Both the position numbers and the translations under genes were made by a program. 64,000 nucleotides of DNA from assembly GCF_003477705.1 (NCBI RefSeq), contig NZ_QUDV01000001.1, forward strand, positions 310,001 through 374,000, read 5' to 3'. The DNA is from Dorea sp. AF36-15AT. GTDB lineage: Bacteria > Bacillota > Clostridia > Lachnospirales > Lachnospiraceae. This document shows, in pieces, positions 50,843 to 61,276 of the stretch; positions within the stretch are counted from its first letter, which is position 1, and every line of letters starts with the position of its first letter. The notes under the pieces were generated by a model that saw only the letters and a list, made by a program, of their open reading frames with translations, was not told where the DNA came from and ran no database searches.

Positions 50843-52126
50843 ATGAAGAAAACAGATACAAAATACCAGGCGTTTATCCAGATTCTTCGAGAGGAATTGA
50901 TTCCGGCTATGGGATGTACGGAGCCGATTGCACTTGCATATGCTGCGGCGATTGCAAGAGATACTCTTGAAGCAATTCCAGAACGAATCGAAGTGGAAGC
51001 GAGTGGAAGTCTGATTAAAAATGTGAAGTCAGTGATCGTGCCTAATACTCAGCAGTTAAAGGGGATTCCGGCAGCTGTGACAGCAGGTATTATTGCAGGG
51101 AGTGCAGAAAAAGAACTTGAAGTAATTGCTGAGGTGTCAGAAGAACAGATTCAGGAAATGAAACGATATCTGGAACAGACGCCGATTACGGTAAAGCCAC
51201 TGAACAGTGGGATTACATTTGATCTGATCATTAAGGCATATAAAGGGACATCGTACAGTAAGATCCGGATTGCGAATTATCATACAAATGTTGTGTTAGT
51301 GGAGAAAGATCATAATATACTGGAACAGAAAGAGATTAATGAAGAGACAGAAGAAGGACTGACGGACCGGTCATTATTATCTATGGAAGATATATGGGAT
51401 TTTTCTCAGACTGTAGATATTGAAGACGTGAGAGCAATCATTCATCCACAGATTGTCTGTAATATGGAGATTGCAGAAGAAGGAATCCGTGGTGATTATG
51501 GTGCAAATATCGGTTCAGTATTGCTTGGCATGGGAGAAAATAATGTGCAGACTCGTGCAAAGGCTATGGCAGCGGCAGCTTCCGATGCAAGAATGAACGG
51601 ATGTGAATTACCGGTTGTGATTAATTCTGGAAGTGGTAATCAGGGAATAACAACATCTGTTCCGGTTATTGTATATGCAAGAGACTTGAAGGTAAGTGAA
51701 GAGCAGATGTATCGTGCATTAGTATTAGCGAATCTGACTACGATACATCAGAAGACACCGATTGGAAGATTATCTGCTTATTGTGGGGCTGTCAGCGCTG
51801 GTGTAGGCGCGGGAGCAGGAATTGCGTATTTGTGTGGCGGAGGATATAGAGAGATTATTCATACGGTAGTAAATGCTGTGGCAATCGTATCTGGAATGGT
51901 ATGTGATGGAGCAAAAGCGTCGTGCGCTGCCAAAATAGCTTCTTCTGTGGACGCAGGGATCCTTGGATATTATATGTATAAAAACGGACAGCAATTCTAT
52001 GGAGGTGACGGACTGGTCACAAAAGGCGTGGAAGCAACATTGAAAAATATTGGTCGTCTGGGGAAAGAAGGAATGAAAGAAACAAACCGGGAAATCATTC
52101 GTATTATGACGGAAGAACCATGCTAA
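50843..52126 (+). CDS. cyuA: L-cysteine desulfidase (CyuA/UPF0597)
   Basis: 427 aa, full length. Iron-sulfur cysteines occur in AMGCTEPIALAYAAA, SAYCGAVSAGVGAG and GMVCDGAKASCAAK, as expected for the serine-dehydratase-alpha-like family now known as cysteine desulfidase. It breaks cysteine to pyruvate, ammonia and sulfide. GGAGGG precedes the ATG. Monocistronic; no transporter gene adjoins. Confidence 0.9.
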   Translation: MKKTDTKYQAFIQILREELIPAMGCTEPIALAYAAAIARDTLEAIPERIEVEASGSLIKNVKSVIVPNTQQLKGIPAAVTAGIIAGSAEKELEVIAEVSEEQIQEMKRYLEQTPITVKPLNSGITFDLIIKAYKGTSYSKIRIANYHTNVVLVEKDHNILEQKEINEETEEGLTDRSLLSMEDIWDFSQTVDIEDVRAIIHPQIVCNMEIAEEGIRGDYGANIGSVLLGMGENNVQTRAKAMAAAASDARMNGCELPVVINSGSGNQGITTSVPVIVYARDLKVSEEQMYRALVLANLTTIHQKTPIGRLSAYCGAVSAGVGAGAGIAYLCGGGYREIIHTVVNAVAIVSGMVCDGAKASCAAKIASSVDAGILGYYMYKNGQQFYGGDGLVTKGVEATLKNIGRLGKEGMKETNREIIRIMTEEPC

Positions 52127-52208
52127 AAATGGTAAATTCTACTGTACTTTTGGAAATTACCGTATTATAATTGGGTTTGTATTTATAATTGTGAGGAGTA
52201 TATGATAC

Positions 52209-53894
52209 ATGCGAGATAAGAAAAAGAAGAATAAAAAGAACAACTTTTCTTCTATCGCCGGGGATGATATCGAGATTATCGATGATGAAGAACTGTTGTC
52301 AGGACTTCTGAATGATGAAGAAGTAGATGATTCTGATGTTGAAGAGGAGTATGAAGAGTCGGAATTAGAACTGGATGATGATCAGTCAGATTCGGATCAG
52401 GACGATGATCTGGATTATGATGAAATAGACGATTTGGATGACGATCTTCCGGATGAAGAGGATGATAAGATCATTGAGGGTGATGAACTTATTGAAAAGC
52501 ATCGTAAAAAGAAGCGCAGAAGACGCATTATTTTAATTGTGCTCTTGGTCTTGATAGCGTTATATGGTGCAGTGTCAGTTTATTTTAGTTTCCATTTTTT
52601 CCCAAATACGAAGGTAAACGGAGTGGGCTTTTCACTGAGCAGTGCGGAGCAGGTACAGGCTCATATGAAGGAAGAAGTCAAAGGATATGCATTAAGGATG
52701 AAAGAATCTGATGGCGATACAGAGACGATTAGTGGAAGTGATATTGATATTGAGTATGTTGCTGATGATTCTGTTGAAAAGCTGATCAAGAAGCAGAACC
52801 CATTACTTTGGATTACAGGACTCTGGAAGCAACAGAATATTGAATCGTCTGTAGGCGTGAAATATGATAGAGATAAGCTTGCTAAAGTAATTGAGAATCT
52901 GGATTGCATGGCAGAAGAGAATCAGATACCGTCTGTATCTGCAAAGCCGGAATTTACAGGTGAGAAGTTTGAAGTAGCCGCAGAGCAGATCGGAACGGCA
53001 ATCGACAAGGATAAATTTGCAGAGACCGTTACAAAAGCGATCAATGGGTTTCAGTCAGAGGTTGATCTGATGAAGGAAGACTGCTATATTCTGCCAAAAT
53101 ATACGAAAGATTCACCGGAAGTCGCGAAGGCATGCGAGAAGATGAACAGCGAACTGGGAGCGAATATTACACTGGACTTTTCTCCGAACACAGAGGTCGT
53201 GGACAGTTCGGTAATCTCTCAGTGGATTACAGTAGATGATAATATGCAGGTAGCCTTTAATCAGGATGCGGTTAAGCAGTACATAGCAGATCTTGCTGCA
53301 AAGTATGATACAGTTGGCAAGACAAGAAATTTTACTACTGCAACAGGTAATGTCGTACAGGTAGAAGGTGGTGGTTATGGCTGGAAGATCGATCAGGATG
53401 CAGAGTACAATGCATTGATCACCAATATCCAGGATGCAGAGACCGTGACCAGAGAACCAAATTATTCCAGCCGTGCAGCAACACATGATGCTAATGATTG
53501 GGGTACTACGTATGCAGAGGTGGATCTGACAGCACAGCATATGTATTTTATCCAGAATGGTCAGATTGCTATGCAGTGTGATATCGTGACCGGTAATCCG
53601 AATAAAGGTAATGCAACACCACAGGGAATGTATTCTCTGTATTACAAGCAGCAGAATCAGGTGTTACGAGGAAAGAAGCTGGAAGACGGAACCTATGAGT
53701 ATGAGTCACCGGTAGATTACTGGATGCCATTTAATGGTGGTATTGGATTTCATGATGCGTCATGGCAGTCTGCTTTTGGAGGCGTGCGTTATCAGACATA
53801 TGGTTCTCATGGATGTGTGAATATGCCTCCGGCATCAGCTGGTGAATTGTATAATCTTATTCAGGCGGGAACACCTATAATCTGTCATTATTAA
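52209..53894 (+). CDS. L,D-transpeptidase with PG-binding domain
   Basis: 561 aa. About 85 cytoplasmic residues very rich in Asp and Glu precede a basic patch (KHRKKKRRRR) and one membrane helix (about 106-127). An outward region follows (about 130-430, PG_binding_4-like: AKPEFTGEKFEVAAEQIGTAID). The C-terminal YkuD domain holds the catalytic SHGCVNMPP (H534, C536). It makes 3-3 cross-links in peptidoglycan or anchors proteins. The long acidic cytoplasmic tail is unusual for the family. Confidence 0.9.
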   Translation: MRDKKKKNKKNNFSSIAGDDIEIIDDEELLSGLLNDEEVDDSDVEEEYEESELELDDDQSDSDQDDDLDYDEIDDLDDDLPDEEDDKIIEGDELIEKHRKKKRRRRIILIVLLVLIALYGAVSVYFSFHFFPNTKVNGVGFSLSSAEQVQAHMKEEVKGYALRMKESDGDTETISGSDIDIEYVADDSVEKLIKKQNPLLWITGLWKQQNIESSVGVKYDRDKLAKVIENLDCMAEENQIPSVSAKPEFTGEKFEVAAEQIGTAIDKDKFAETVTKAINGFQSEVDLMKEDCYILPKYTKDSPEVAKACEKMNSELGANITLDFSPNTEVVDSSVISQWITVDDNMQVAFNQDAVKQYIADLAAKYDTVGKTRNFTTATGNVVQVEGGGYGWKIDQDAEYNALITNIQDAETVTREPNYSSRAATHDANDWGTTYAEVDLTAQHMYFIQNGQIAMQCDIVTGNPNKGNATPQGMYSLYYKQQNQVLRGKKLEDGTYEYESPVDYWMPFNGGIGFHDASWQSAFGGVRYQTYGSHGCVNMPPASAGELYNLIQAGTPIICHY

Positions 53895-53978
53895 TCAGAA
53901 CCAGTGAAACGCGTTTCGGTGAGAACCGGGGCGCGTATTCTATGTATCGCGCAATAAGAGAATGAAAGGAATAAAAGT

Positions 53979-55112
53979 ATGTACGAATTATTGAAAAAAG
54001 ACGGCAGGGCCAAGCGTGGGCGTCTGCATACCGTACACGGTGATATAGAGACACCGGTGTTTATGAATGTAGGTACAGCGGCGGCTATCAAAGGTGCGGT
54101 ATCTACGGCTGATTTGCAGCAGATCGGTACAAAGGTAGAACTTTCTAATACTTATCATCTGCATGTAAGACCTGGTGATCAGGTAGTGAAGAAAATGGGA
54201 GGTCTGCACAAATTCATGGTGTGGGACAAGCCGATTCTTACAGATTCTGGTGGATTCCAGGTGTTTTCACTGGCAGGACTTCGTAAGATAAAAGAAGAAG
54301 GTGTATATTTCCAGTCACACATTGATGGTCATAAGATATTCATGGGACCGGAAGAGAGTATGCAGATCCAGTCTAATCTTGCATCTACGATCGCAATGGC
54401 ATTTGATGAATGCCCATCCAGTGTTGCAGACCGTGATTATATGCAGAAGTCGGTAGACCGTACCACCAGATGGCTGAAGCGTTGTAAGGCAGAGATGGAT
54501 CGCCTGAATAGTCTGCCGGATACAATCAATAAGCATCAGATGTTATTTGGTATCAATCAGGGCGGTATTTACGAAGATATTCGTGTTGCCCATGCTGATG
54601 AGATTTCCAAATTGGATCTGGACGGTTATGCAGTTGGAGGTCTGGCAGTTGGAGAATCTCATGAAGATATGTACCGAATTCTGGATGAGGTGGTGCCGCA
54701 TCTGCCAGAGAATAAACCGACCTATCTGATGGGTGTTGGAACACCGGCCAATATTCTGGAAGCGGTAGATCGTGGCGTAGACTTCTTCGACTGCGTATAT
54801 CCGAGCCGTAATGGGCGGCATGGACATGTATATACCAAACATGGTAAGCTGAATCTGTTTAATGCCAGATTTGAGCTGGATGACAGACCGATTGAGGATG
54901 GCTGCGGCTGTCCGGCTTGTCAGATGTATTCCAGAGCATATATCCGTCATCTTCTGAAGGCAAAAGAGATGCTGGGAATGCGTCTCTGCGTACTTCATAA
55001 TCTGTATTTCTATAATCACCTTATGGAAGAGATCAGAGATGCGATTGATGCAGGACGTTATAAGGAATATAAAGAAGAGACACTGAGGGGATTTGAAACG
55101 CCGGAAGATTAA
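53979..55112 (+). CDS. tgt: tRNA-guanine transglycosylase (queuine/preQ1)
   Basis: 377 aa, full length. Active-site Asp89 lies in TDSGGFQVFSL, the nucleophile Asp near 270 in FFDCVYPSRNGRHG, and zinc ligands in CGCPACQMYSR with a distal His in LCVLHNLYFYNHL. It exchanges G34 for preQ1 in tRNAs with GUN anticodons. yajC follows, as in many bacteria. The 84-base gap before it contains the palindrome GAAACGCGTTTC. Confidence 0.96.
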   Translation: MYELLKKDGRAKRGRLHTVHGDIETPVFMNVGTAAAIKGAVSTADLQQIGTKVELSNTYHLHVRPGDQVVKKMGGLHKFMVWDKPILTDSGGFQVFSLAGLRKIKEEGVYFQSHIDGHKIFMGPEESMQIQSNLASTIAMAFDECPSSVADRDYMQKSVDRTTRWLKRCKAEMDRLNSLPDTINKHQMLFGINQGGIYEDIRVAHADEISKLDLDGYAVGGLAVGESHEDMYRILDEVVPHLPENKPTYLMGVGTPANILEAVDRGVDFFDCVYPSRNGRHGHVYTKHGKLNLFNARFELDDRPIEDGCGCPACQMYSRAYIRHLLKAKEMLGMRLCVLHNLYFYNHLMEEIRDAIDAGRYKEYKEETLRGFETPED

Positions 55113-55238
55113 TTTATGTATAATAGCGGAAGATTATAAAGAGCTTATAAAGAAATAGAAAAAAACCTTGATGAATAGCAGAAAATTGTGTATGATAGCA
55201 ATAGTGTTTTTTTATCAAGATGGCAGGAGGAATAGATT

Positions 55239-55541
55239 ATGTTTACATTAGCATCAGGATTAGCTAACAGCCCACTTGGACTGATTCTTATCTATGCAGT
55301 TATTATCGGTGTGTTTTGGTGGTTCCTTATGAGACCACAGAAAAAGGAGCAGAAGAGACTTACACAGTTGCTTTCAGAACTGGAAGTTGGAGATACTGTT
55401 CTTACAACAAGCGGATTTTATGGTGTGATCATTGATATCACAGACGATGATGTGATCGTAGAATTCGGAAGCAACAAGAACTGTCGTATCCCAATGCAGA
55501 AATCAGCAATCGTTCAGGTTGAGAAGCCGGACGCTGAATAA
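55239..55541 (+). CDS. yajC: Preprotein translocase subunit YajC
   Basis: 100 aa. One membrane helix (about 10-30, PLGLILIYAVIIGVFWWFLM) is followed by RPQKKEQKRL and a small domain LEVGDTVLTTSGFYGVI. It assists SecDF. GGAGG precedes the ATG. No secD/secF in the window. Confidence 0.94.
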   Translation: MFTLASGLANSPLGLILIYAVIIGVFWWFLMRPQKKEQKRLTQLLSELEVGDTVLTTSGFYGVIIDITDDDVIVEFGSNKNCRIPMQKSAIVQVEKPDAE

Positions 55542-55552
55542 GAGCAAAAGGA

Positions 55553-55596
55553 ATGGAGTGTTCTCTGTTTAAAACAGAGGACACTCCATTTTTTTG
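55553..55596 (+). terminator. Rho-independent terminator after yajC
   Basis: 15-bp stem (55553-55567 with 55575-55589, one wobble) and seven-base loop TTTAAAA, followed by a long T-run. Confidence 0.93.
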
Positions 55597-55616
55597 CGTT
55601 TTTAAACCATGAAGGG

Positions 55617-55645
55617 TTGAAAGCAATATAAAAATACGATAATAT
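55617..55645 (+). promoter_or_regulatory. Promoter of the leuB-serA run
   Basis: TTGAAA (55617-55622), 17-base spacer, TAATAT (55640-55645), about 50 bases before leuB. No leucine T-box or leader peptide is evident. Confidence 0.7.
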
Positions 55646-55696
55646 AAAAGATAAAACAGACATAACTGTAGATATTGGGATGAAAGGAAGGATCAT

Positions 55697-56782
55697 ATGA
55701 ACCTGAAAATTGGTGTGATTAAAGGGGACGGAATCGGTCCGGAGATAGTAACAGAGGCTATGAAAGTCCTGGATAAAGTAGGAGAGGTATATGGTCATAC
55801 CTGTGAGTATGAACAGCTTCTGATGGGGGGAGCATCTATTGATGTACACGGAATTCCACTGACGGACGAGACAGTAGAGACAGCAAAAGCATGCGATGCA
55901 GTGTTGATGGGATCTATCGGAGGAGATGCTAAGACATCACCATGGTATAAACTGGAGCCATCAAAGCGTCCGGAAGCAGGACTTCTTAAGATCAGAAAAG
56001 CATTGAATCTTTTTGCCAATCTGAGACCGGCAGTGTTGTATGATGAACTGAAAGGAGCCTGCCCATTAAAAGAAGAGATCACAGAAGGCGGCTTTGATAT
56101 GATGATCATGCGTGAACTGACTGGTGGATTGTACTTCGGTGAGCGTAAGACAGTAGAAGAAGACGGAGTACTGAAGGCATATGATTCCCTTACATATAAT
56201 GAAAATGAGATCCGCCGCATTGCAAAAAGAGGTTTCGATATTGCGATGAAGCGTAGAAAGAAAGTAACAAGCGTAGACAAGGCAAACGTGCTGGATTCTT
56301 CCAGATTATGGAGAAAGGTTGTTGAAGAAGTAGCTGAGGATTACCCGGAAGTTACGTTGGAGCATATGCTGGTAGATAACTGTGCAATGCAGCTGGTACG
56401 TGATCCGAAACAGTTTGATGTTATCCTGACAGAGAATATGTTCGGAGATATTCTTTCTGATGAAGCAAGTATGGTGACCGGTTCAATCGGAATGCTGGCA
56501 AGCGCGAGCCTGAATGAAACGAAGTTTGGTCTCTATGAGCCAAGCGGCGGTTCTGCACCGGATATTGCAGGCAAAGGCATTGCAAATCCGATTGCTACCA
56601 TTCTTTCAGCAGCAATGATGCTTCGTTTCAGTTTTGATCTGGATAAGGAAGCAGATGCGATCGAACAGGCGGTATCTCAGGTATTGAAAGATGGATATCG
56701 TACGATTGATATTATGTCAGAAGGTAAAAAGCAGATCGGCACTGTGGAAATGGGCGATCTGATTGCAGGATATATCAAATAA
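55697..56782 (+). CDS. leuB: 3-isopropylmalate dehydrogenase
   Basis: 361 aa. NAD and substrate motifs [25 protein letters not shown], the Lys/Asp site [18 protein letters not shown] and [19 protein letters not shown], and the C-terminal [18 protein letters not shown]. It makes the leucine precursor 2-oxoisocaproate. AAGGAAGG precedes the ATG. leuA, leuC and leuD are not in the window. Confidence 0.96.
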   Translation: MNLKIGVIKGDGIGPEIVTEAMKVLDKVGEVYGHTCEYEQLLMGGASIDVHGIPLTDETVETAKACDAVLMGSIGGDAKTSPWYKLEPSKRPEAGLLKIRKALNLFANLRPAVLYDELKGACPLKEEITEGGFDMMIMRELTGGLYFGERKTVEEDGVLKAYDSLTYNENEIRRIAKRGFDIAMKRRKKVTSVDKANVLDSSRLWRKVVEEVAEDYPEVTLEHMLVDNCAMQLVRDPKQFDVILTENMFGDILSDEASMVTGSIGMLASASLNETKFGLYEPSGGSAPDIAGKGIANPIATILSAAMMLRFSFDLDKEADAIEQAVSQVLKDGYRTIDIMSEGKKQIGTVEMGDLIAGYIK

Positions 56783-56804
56783 CAGGTTACAGGAGGAAGA
56801 TAAA

Positions 56805-58478
56805 ATGAGAAGTGATACAGTTACAAAGGGAAAACAGCAGGCACCGCATCGCTCACTTTTTAACGCACTAGGATTGACAAAAGAAGAGATGGAGAGACCA
56901 TTGGTCGGTATCGTAAGCTCTTATAATGAGATCGTTCCGGGACATATGAATCTGGATAAGATCGTGAACGCTGTAAAGCAGGGCGTAGCAATGGCAGGAG
57001 GAACACCAATTGTATTTCCGGCGATTGCTGTCTGTGACGGAATTGCTATGGGACACATTGGTATGAAATACTCTCTGGTAACAAGGGATCTGATCGCGGA
57101 CTCTACAGAGGCTATGGCTATGGCTCATCAATTTGATGCTCTGGTTATGGTACCGAACTGTGATAAGAATGTGCCGGGACTTCTGATGGCGGCAGCAAGA
57201 GTGAATGTGCCGACTGTATTTGTCAGTGGCGGACCGATGCTTGCCGGACGCGTGCAGGGTAAAAAGACCAGTCTTTCCAGTATGTTTGAGGCAGTAGGAG
57301 CTAATGCCGCAGGTACACTTTCTGATGAAGGCCTGCTTGAATTTGAGAACAAGACCTGTCCTACCTGTGGATCATGTTCTGGTATGTATACAGCTAACAG
57401 CATGAATTGTCTGACAGAGGTACTTGGAATGGGACTTCGTGGAAATGGTACGATTCCGGCAGTATATTCTGAGAGAATCCGTCTTGCAAAACATGCAGGT
57501 ATGAAAGTTATGGAAATGTGGGAGAAGAACATTCGTCCAAGAGATATTATGACAAAGGATGCAATCCTAAATGCGCTGACAGTAGATATGGCATTGGGAT
57601 GCTCTACCAACAGTATGCTGCATCTTCCGGCAATCGCACATGAGATCGGTATGGACTTTGAGATTGATTTCGCAAATGGAATCAGCGAGAAGACTCCAAA
57701 CCTCTGCCACCTTGCACCGGCAGGTCCAACCTATATGGAAGATCTGAATGAAGCCGGTGGTGTCTATGCAGTTATGAAAGAACTGGATAAACTTGGACTG
57801 ATCCATAAGGAGTGTATGACAGTTACAGGTAAGACTGTAGGAGAGAATATTGAGTATGCAGCGAACCTGAATCCAGAAGTTATCCGTCCGGTAGAGAATC
57901 CGTATTCTAAGACTGGTGGACTTGCAGTTCTTAAGGGTAATCTTGCGCCAGACGGAAGTGTTGTAAAGCGTTCTGCGGTTGTAGATGAAATGCTGGTACA
58001 CGAAGGTCCTGCAAGAGTATTTGAGTGTGAAGAAGATGCGATTGCAGCAATCAAGGGTGGCAAGATCGTAGCAGGTGATGTGGTTGTAATCCGTTACGAA
58101 GGACCAAAGGGAGGTCCTGGTATGCGTGAGATGCTGAATCCAACTTCAGCCATTGCAGGTATGGGACTTGGCTCAAGTGTGGCACTGATCACAGACGGAC
58201 GATTCAGCGGAGCATCCAGAGGAGCTTCTATCGGTCACGTATCGCCGGAGGCTGCTGTAGGCGGACCAATCGCGCTGGTAGAAGAAGGAGATATTATTAA
58301 GATCAATATTCCGGAGCTTACGCTTCAGCTTGATGTATCGGATGAAGTGTTGGAAGAGAGAAGAAAGAACTGGACACCTAGAGAACCTAAGGTAACAACA
58401 GGATATCTTGCAAGATATGCTGCGATGGTTACATCAGGCAATCGTGGCGCAGTACTGGAAGTACCTAAGAATAAATAG
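56805..58478 (+). CDS. ilvD: Dihydroxy-acid dehydratase
   Basis: 557 aa from the ATG at 56805 (AGGAGG at 56791); the frame is open into leuB. Iron-sulfur cysteines are in PNCDKNVPG and [21 protein letters not shown]. Shared step of valine, leucine and isoleucine synthesis. It follows leuB by 22 bases and precedes ilvB by 22. Confidence 0.96.
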   Translation: MRSDTVTKGKQQAPHRSLFNALGLTKEEMERPLVGIVSSYNEIVPGHMNLDKIVNAVKQGVAMAGGTPIVFPAIAVCDGIAMGHIGMKYSLVTRDLIADSTEAMAMAHQFDALVMVPNCDKNVPGLLMAAARVNVPTVFVSGGPMLAGRVQGKKTSLSSMFEAVGANAAGTLSDEGLLEFENKTCPTCGSCSGMYTANSMNCLTEVLGMGLRGNGTIPAVYSERIRLAKHAGMKVMEMWEKNIRPRDIMTKDAILNALTVDMALGCSTNSMLHLPAIAHEIGMDFEIDFANGISEKTPNLCHLAPAGPTYMEDLNEAGGVYAVMKELDKLGLIHKECMTVTGKTVGENIEYAANLNPEVIRPVENPYSKTGGLAVLKGNLAPDGSVVKRSAVVDEMLVHEGPARVFECEEDAIAAIKGGKIVAGDVVVIRYEGPKGGPGMREMLNPTSAIAGMGLGSSVALITDGRFSGASRGASIGHVSPEAAVGGPIALVEEGDIIKINIPELTLQLDVSDEVLEERRKNWTPREPKVTTGYLARYAAMVTSGNRGAVLEVPKNK

Positions 58479-58500
58479 TGATATACAGAGAGGATTAAAT

Positions 58501-60177
58501 ATGCAGTTGACAGGAGCAGAAATCGTAATCGAATGCCTGAAAGAACAGGGCGTAGATACTGTGTTCGGTTATCCGGGCGGAGCGATTTTGAATGTATACG
58601 ATGAATTATATAAACACAGTGATGAGATCACTCATATCCTGACATCCCATGAACAGGGAGCAGCACATGCGGCAGATGGATATGCAAGAGCTACCGGCAA
58701 AGTGGGAGTATGCTTTGCAACCAGTGGACCGGGAGCGACCAACCTGGTTACCGGTATCGCAACCGCTTATATGGATTCTATTCCGGTAGTGGCAATTACC
58801 TGTAATGTGGGTGTAGCACTTCTTGGAAAGGACAGTTTTCAGGAGATCGATATTGCCGGTATTACAATGCCGATTACCAAACACAATTATATCGTAAAGG
58901 ATGTCAATGATCTGGCAGATACAATCCGTAAAGCGTTCGTAATCGCACAGACAGGACGTCCGGGTCCGGTATTGATTGATATCCCGAAGGATGTTACAGC
59001 AAATAAGACAGAATATGTACCTGAGAAGATTACACCGGTACAGCCGTCAGAAGATATCTGCAGAGAAGATCTGGATCATGCACTGGCTATGATTCGTGAA
59101 TCCAGGAAGCCATACATATTTGTAGGCGGAGGTGCGGTATTATCCGGAGCTTCCAAAGAATTGTATGAGTTTGTTAAGAAAGTGGATGCGCCGGTTACCG
59201 ATTCTTTGATGGGAAAAGGTGCATTTCCTGGTACGGATGATTTGTACACAGGTATGCTTGGCATGCATGGCACGAAGACTTCCAACTACGGCGTCAGTGA
59301 ATGTGACCTCCTGATCGTACTTGGAGCGAGATTCAGCGATCGTGTTACAGGCAATGCTAAGAAATTTGCAAGCCATGCCAAAATCCTTCAGTTTGATGTA
59401 GATGCGGCTGAAATGAATAAAAACGTATTGATTGATGAAGGCGTGATCGGAGATCTGAAAGTGGTACTCAGTCAGATTAATAAAGAACTGGAGCAGCAGG
59501 ATCATGCAGATTGGATTGCGAAAATCCGCGATTATAAAGAGAAATATCCGCTTACTTACCATCCGGAAGGATTGACAGGTCCATATGTGGTAGAAGAAAT
59601 CTACCGTCAGACGGAAGGTAAAGCAATTATTGTCACAGAGGTTGGACAGAACCAGATGTGGGCAGCGCAGTTTTATAAATATACAGAGCCGCGTACATTG
59701 TTGACATCCGGTGGGCTTGGAACCATGGGATATGGACTTGGTGCATCACTTGGTGCCAAGATGGGACGTCCGGACAAAGTGGTTGTCAATGTGGCAGGAG
59801 ACGGATGTTTCCGTATGAATATGAATGAGATCGCAACAGCGGTCAGACATAATATCCCGATCATTCAGGTGGTTGTCAATAACCATGTACTTGGTATGGT
59901 ACGTCAGTGGCAGGATCTGTTCTACGGACAGAGATATTCAGCTACGGTACTGAATGATGCAGTTGACTTTGTAAAGCTGGCAGAAGCAATGGGAGCTGCA
60001 GGATTCCGTGCAACTTCCAGAGAAGAATTTCAGGAGACATTTGCAAAGGCACTACAACTTGGTAAACCTGTGGTTATCGATTGTCAGATTGATTCGGATG
60101 AGAAGGTGTGGCCAATGGTTGCACCGGGAGCCGCAATCAGTGAAGCGTTCGATGAACACGATTTAAATAATAAGTAA
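58501..60177 (+). CDS. ilvB: Acetolactate synthase large subunit
   Basis: 558 aa from the ATG at 58501. ThDP activation Glu in TSHEQGAAHAADGYARATGK, FAD region, and the ThDP motif VAGDGCFRMNMNEIATA with VVNNHVLGMVRQWQ. First common step to branched-chain amino acids. No small subunit gene (ilvN) follows; a regulatory subunit may be coded elsewhere. Confidence 0.95.
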   Translation: MQLTGAEIVIECLKEQGVDTVFGYPGGAILNVYDELYKHSDEITHILTSHEQGAAHAADGYARATGKVGVCFATSGPGATNLVTGIATAYMDSIPVVAITCNVGVALLGKDSFQEIDIAGITMPITKHNYIVKDVNDLADTIRKAFVIAQTGRPGPVLIDIPKDVTANKTEYVPEKITPVQPSEDICREDLDHALAMIRESRKPYIFVGGGAVLSGASKELYEFVKKVDAPVTDSLMGKGAFPGTDDLYTGMLGMHGTKTSNYGVSECDLLIVLGARFSDRVTGNAKKFASHAKILQFDVDAAEMNKNVLIDEGVIGDLKVVLSQINKELEQQDHADWIAKIRDYKEKYPLTYHPEGLTGPYVVEEIYRQTEGKAIIVTEVGQNQMWAAQFYKYTEPRTLLTSGGLGTMGYGLGASLGAKMGRPDKVVVNVAGDGCFRMNMNEIATAVRHNIPIIQVVVNNHVLGMVRQWQDLFYGQRYSATVLNDAVDFVKLAEAMGAAGFRATSREEFQETFAKALQLGKPVVIDCQIDSDEKVWPMVAPGAAISEAFDEHDLNNK

Positions 60178-60193
60178 AACGGAGGATACAAAG

Positions 60194-61276
60194 ATGAGCA
60201 GAGTGTACAATTTTTCAGCAGGCCCGGCAGTACTGCCGGAAGAGGTTCTGAGCGAAGCAGCAGCAGAAATGATGGATTACAACGGAACAGGAATGTCGGT
60301 AATGGAAATGAGTCACCGCTCGCAGGCCTTCCAGGAGATTATCGACACTGCTGAGGCAGATCTGAGAGAACTTATGAATATTCCGGATAACTACAAAGTA
60401 CTGTTCCTGCAGGGAGGAGCATCGCAGCAGTTTGCGATGATTCCTATGAATCTTATGAAACACGGAGAAGCAGATTATATCGTAACCGGACAGTGGGCGA
60501 AAAAAGCATGGCAGGAAGCTCAGAAGTATGGTAAGGCGAATAAGATTGCAACTTCCGAGGATAAGACATTTTCCTATATTCCGGATTGCTCTGATCTGCC
60601 AATCTCAGAGAATGCAGACTATGTGTATATCTGCGAAAATAACACAATATACGGAACGAAATACAAAGAGCTTCCAAACACCAAGGGTAAGATCCTGGTA
60701 TCTGATGTATCTTCCTGCTTCTTGTCAGAGCCGGTAGATGTAAGCAAATATGGCATTATTTATGGTGGCGTGCAGAAGAATATCGGACCTGCAGGTGTTG
60801 TGATCGTGATCATCCGAGAGGATCTGATCTCTGATGATGTACTGGAAGGTACACCGACTATGTTAAAATATAAAACACATGCAGATGCCGGATCACTCTA
60901 TAATACACCGCCGGCTTATGGCATTTATATCTGTGGCAAGGTATTTAAATGGCTGAAAAAACAGGGCGGTCTGGAAGCAATGAAAGAACGCAATGAGAAG
61001 AAAGCAAAACTTCTCTATGATTATCTGGATGAAAGTCGTCTGTTCAAAGGAACGGTTGAAAAGAAAGATCGCTCACTGATGAATGTACCATTTGTGACAG
61101 GGGATAAAGAACTGGATGCCAAATTCGTAAAAGAAGCGAAAGAAGCCGGTTTGGAGAACCTGAAAGGCCACAGAACTGTAGGTGGTATGCGTGCAAGTAT
61201 CTACAATGCGATGCCATATGAAGGTGTTGAAGCACTGGTGACATTTATGAAGAAATTTGAGGAGGCAAATCTGTAA
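60194..61276 (+). CDS. serC: Phosphoserine aminotransferase
   Basis: 360 aa. N-terminal VYNFSAGPAVLPEEVL and GTGMSVMEMSHRS; PLP-binding Lys195 in GGVQKNIGPAGV; C-terminal RASIYNAMPYEGVEALV. It makes phosphoserine from phosphohydroxypyruvate. GGAGG precedes the ATG; the stop overlaps serA. Confidence 0.96.
   Translation: MSRVYNFSAGPAVLPEEVLSEAAAEMMDYNGTGMSVMEMSHRSQAFQEIIDTAEADLRELMNIPDNYKVLFLQGGASQQFAMIPMNLMKHGEADYIVTGQWAKKAWQEAQKYGKANKIATSEDKTFSYIPDCSDLPISENADYVYICENNTIYGTKYKELPNTKGKILVSDVSSCFLSEPVDVSKYGIIYGGVQKNIGPAGVVIVIIREDLISDDVLEGTPTMLKYKTHADAGSLYNTPPAYGIYICGKVFKWLKKQGGLEAMKERNEKKAKLLYDYLDESRLFKGTVEKKDRSLMNVPFVTGDKELDAKFVKEAKEAGLENLKGHRTVGGMRASIYNAMPYEGVEALVTFMKKFEEANL

Noticed and set aside
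53905..53925. Palindrome GAAACGCGTTTC before tgt as an operator
   Set aside because: Single occurrence with no promoter elements around it; too weak to call a feature.
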